A stretch of 64,000 nucleotides of DNA from Hyphomicrobiales bacterium (GTDB taxonomy: Bacteria; Pseudomonadota; Alphaproteobacteria; Rhizobiales; Rhizobiaceae): NCBI GenBank assembly GCA_900467745.1, contig UBQW01000016.1, positions 1-64,000 of the forward strand, written 5' to 3'. Positions 62,388-64,000 of the stretch are shown piece after piece. The position numbers and the translations under genes are program-made. The notes under the pieces are model-generated. The model had not been told where the DNA came from. It was given only the letters and a program-made list of their open reading frames with translations, and searched no databases. Every line of letters begins with the position of its first letter. Position 1 is the stretch's first letter.

Positions 62388-63442
62388 CGGGTATATCCAT
62401 TCGCGACGTACGCAAATCATATCCGGCTGGCCCCACAGTGCTACATGGTGTCTCGCTCGACATTCAGCCCGGCGAATTCGTAGTCATTGTCGGTCCTTCC
62501 GGTTGCGGGAAGTCAACCTTGCTAAGACTGATCGCTGGCTTGGACCGGTGTGACGACGGGGAGATCAAGATTCGCGGGAAGGTCGCCAACAATCTCGCGC
62601 CTCAAGATCGCGACATCGCGATGATTTTCCAGAACTATGCGCTCTATCCGCATATGACCGTCCGCGAGAATATTGCATTCGGGCTCGAACTGCGCGGGAT
62701 CAAGAAGGCCGAACGGAATGCGCGTGCTGAAGCGGTCGCCAGGACGCTGCAACTGGATCAGTTTCTGGAAAGAAAGCCAGGTGCACTATCGGGCGGCCAG
62801 CGACAGCGGGTAGCCATGGGCCGTGCGATGGCGCGCGAAACGTCGATATTCCTCATGGACGAGCCGCTCTCCAATCTCGATAACGCCCTTCGAATCACCA
62901 TGCGAGCAGAGCTCAAGGAGCTTCATCGCCAGCTTGGTGCGACGACAGTCTACGTCACGCACGATCAGACGGAAGCACTGTCCATGGCTGATCGGGTTGC
63001 GGTCATGAGAGACGGTCATTTACAGCAGTTCGACAGACCTGATGTCATTTATGACAAACCGGAGAACCGTTTCGTCGCCAGCTTTCTCGGCGTCCCGCCT
63101 ATCAATTTCATGCCCGCTTCGGCGCTTGGGCTGGCGAGGGAAGGAATGACACTCGGTCTGCGTCCGGAGATGCTTTCGTTGCACGCGGAAAGGCCCGATG
63201 GCGTTGCCCTGCCCGCCACTGTCACGATGACCGAGCTTACTGGATCGGACCTTATCGCTCACTGCGACACTGCGGTTGGAAGGGCGACTGTCATTGTGTC
63301 ACGCGCTGGCGGGCGTTTGCCAGGCGGCAACTGCTGGCTAGGCATTGACACCGAACGAGCGCTTGTCTTCGACGACAAGAGCGGAAAACGTGTCGATGTT
63401 GCAGGCAACATGATCCTGACGAAGGCTAAGGTTTCACATTGA
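62384..63442 (+). CDS. UgpC-like ABC transporter ATP-binding protein
   Basis: A 352-residue UgpC/MalK-type ATPase. It has [41 protein letters not shown] and a TOBE domain. ATG at 62384 overlaps the GDPD stop; the longer frame back to 62111 is inside that gene. It completes the second importer and overlaps the start of the next gene. Confidence 0.92.
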   Translation: MTGISIRDVRKSYPAGPTVLHGVSLDIQPGEFVVIVGPSGCGKSTLLRLIAGLDRCDDGEIKIRGKVANNLAPQDRDIAMIFQNYALYPHMTVRENIAFGLELRGIKKAERNARAEAVARTLQLDQFLERKPGALSGGQRQRVAMGRAMARETSIFLMDEPLSNLDNALRITMRAELKELHRQLGATTVYVTHDQTEALSMADRVAVMRDGHLQQFDRPDVIYDKPENRFVASFLGVPPINFMPASALGLAREGMTLGLRPEMLSLHAERPDGVALPATVTMTELTGSDLIAHCDTAVGRATVIVSRAGGRLPGGNCWLGIDTERALVFDDKSGKRVDVAGNMILTKAKVSH

Positions 63443-64000
63443 CCGACAACACCGAAACGACGGCGTTCGCCTTGAGCGACCTGATCAACAGGTATTCCAG
63501 CCAACTCACCGACGCCGATACCCGGCTTCTCGACGTGCTCGTGCGCGACCCTCTTCGCGCCGCGATGGAAAACGGAAAGGACGTGTCGACACGGGCAGGT
63601 GTACATCCTGCATCCGCCGTCCGTCTGGCTCGTCGTCTTGGGTTCAAGGGCTACCCCGAGTTCCGCAACTTCCTTCGAACGAGCCTGACTGATGGTGGGA
63701 ATGATTTCGAAAGTTCAGCCGCACGCATGGCGGCAAGACTGATGAAGGCGGAAAATGGTGGTGCCCTCTCCTCGTTGATCGACAGCGAGATCGCCGCGTT
63801 GAACAGCCTCAAAAGCAGTGCATCCGATGTAGACATACGTCGCTTTTCGGAAACGCTGAGGGATGCGAAGCGCATCTTTGTATTTGGACGCGGTCATGCG
63901 AGCTCGCTAAGCTCCCTAATTGCCTTGAGGCTGGCACGGTCTGGCTATGACGCGATTGATCTCGGATCGAGGATCCACCAGCTTGCAGAAGTCATGACGT
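63439..64000 (+). CDS. RpiR/MurR-family transcriptional regulator (partial at window edge)
   Basis: The frame begins with TTG at 63439, overlapping the ATPase stop (TTGA), and runs off the window after about 187 residues. It shows an N-terminal RpiR-type HTH (about 15-90, VSTRAGVHPASAVRLARRLG) and the beginning of a SIS sugar-phosphate-binding domain (FVFGRGHASSLSS...LARSGYD). RpiR proteins sense phosphosugars and usually control the operon they sit in. An ATG inside the HTH would truncate it, so TTG is preferred. Confidence 0.85.
   Translation, partial: MTDNTETTAFALSDLINRYSSQLTDADTRLLDVLVRDPLRAAMENGKDVSTRAGVHPASAVRLARRLGFKGYPEFRNFLRTSLTDGGNDFESSAARMAARLMKAENGGALSSLIDSEIAALNSLKSSASDVDIRRFSETLRDAKRIFVFGRGHASSLSSLIALRLARSGYDAIDLGSRIHQLAEVMT

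Overview
The window looks like a Rhizobiaceae-type alphaproteobacterium (Rhizobium, Agrobacterium, Ensifer or Shinella relative). I infer this from the GC-rich coding, the many ABC transporters with their own binding proteins, the class Ib ribonucleotide reductase behind a cobalamin riboswitch, and the close resemblance of most proteins to rhizobial families. The density of transporters and catabolic genes and the lack of housekeeping genes suggest a secondary replicon or accessory region. That is inference.

Region 1 (about 0.9-29.6 kb) is a large organosulfur-acquisition island. It holds five bacterial-luciferase-like (LLM) FMNH2-dependent monooxygenases, four DszC/SfnB-like acyl-CoA-dehydrogenase-fold monooxygenases, a nitroreductase-type flavin reductase candidate, a triple rhodanese, a DUF3088 protein, a YdhS-like FAD protein, an aldo/keto reductase and a LysR regulator. 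It also has one complete dipeptide/nickel-type ABC transporter (permeases B and C, ATPases D and F) served by three paralogous binding proteins. Its most striking member is a DszB-like sulfinate desulfinase with the Cys/His/Arg active-site positions conserved, next to an SfnG-like monooxygenase. Together they could take up a sulfone, sulfonate or thioether, oxidise it and cleave C-S bonds to release sulfite. Left of the island are a truncated minus-strand ORF that may be the N terminus of a reverse transcriptase and a decayed tRNA-Ser(CGA).

Region 2 (29.8-34.6 kb) is mixed accessory DNA: a 2-keto-4-pentenoate-hydratase-like protein, two tiny coupled ORFs, a NUDIX hydrolase, a DUF6880 protein, and an excisionase-type antitoxin whose PIN toxin is broken. 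A scar duplicates the start of the SCO gene found 5.7 kb downstream. Region 3 (34.6-38.0 kb) is a copper-handling operon: a small DUF2946-like exported protein, a PepSY membrane protein, a PCu(A)C chaperone fused to a copper-uptake-associated domain, and SCO.

Region 4 (38.4-46.6 kb) is a vitamin B12-independence module. DUF1852 (MesX-type) and the core methionine synthase MesD (with an apparent one-base frameshift) diverge from a metR-like gene that lies behind a cobalamin riboswitch. A second cobalamin riboswitch, preceded by a promoter with an NrdR-like box, heads nrdHIEF. When B12 is scarce both riboswitches should open, giving B12-independent deoxynucleotide synthesis and, through MetR, B12-independent methionine synthesis.

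Region 5 (47.4-64 kb) holds three ABC import systems: a UgpBAEC glycerol-3-phosphate type, an FbpABC/AfuABC-like system with an inositol-monophosphatase-family phosphatase and a divergent LacI regulator, and a second Ugp-like system with a glycerophosphodiester phosphodiesterase and an RpiR regulator running off the right edge. The common theme is uptake of organic phosphate esters.
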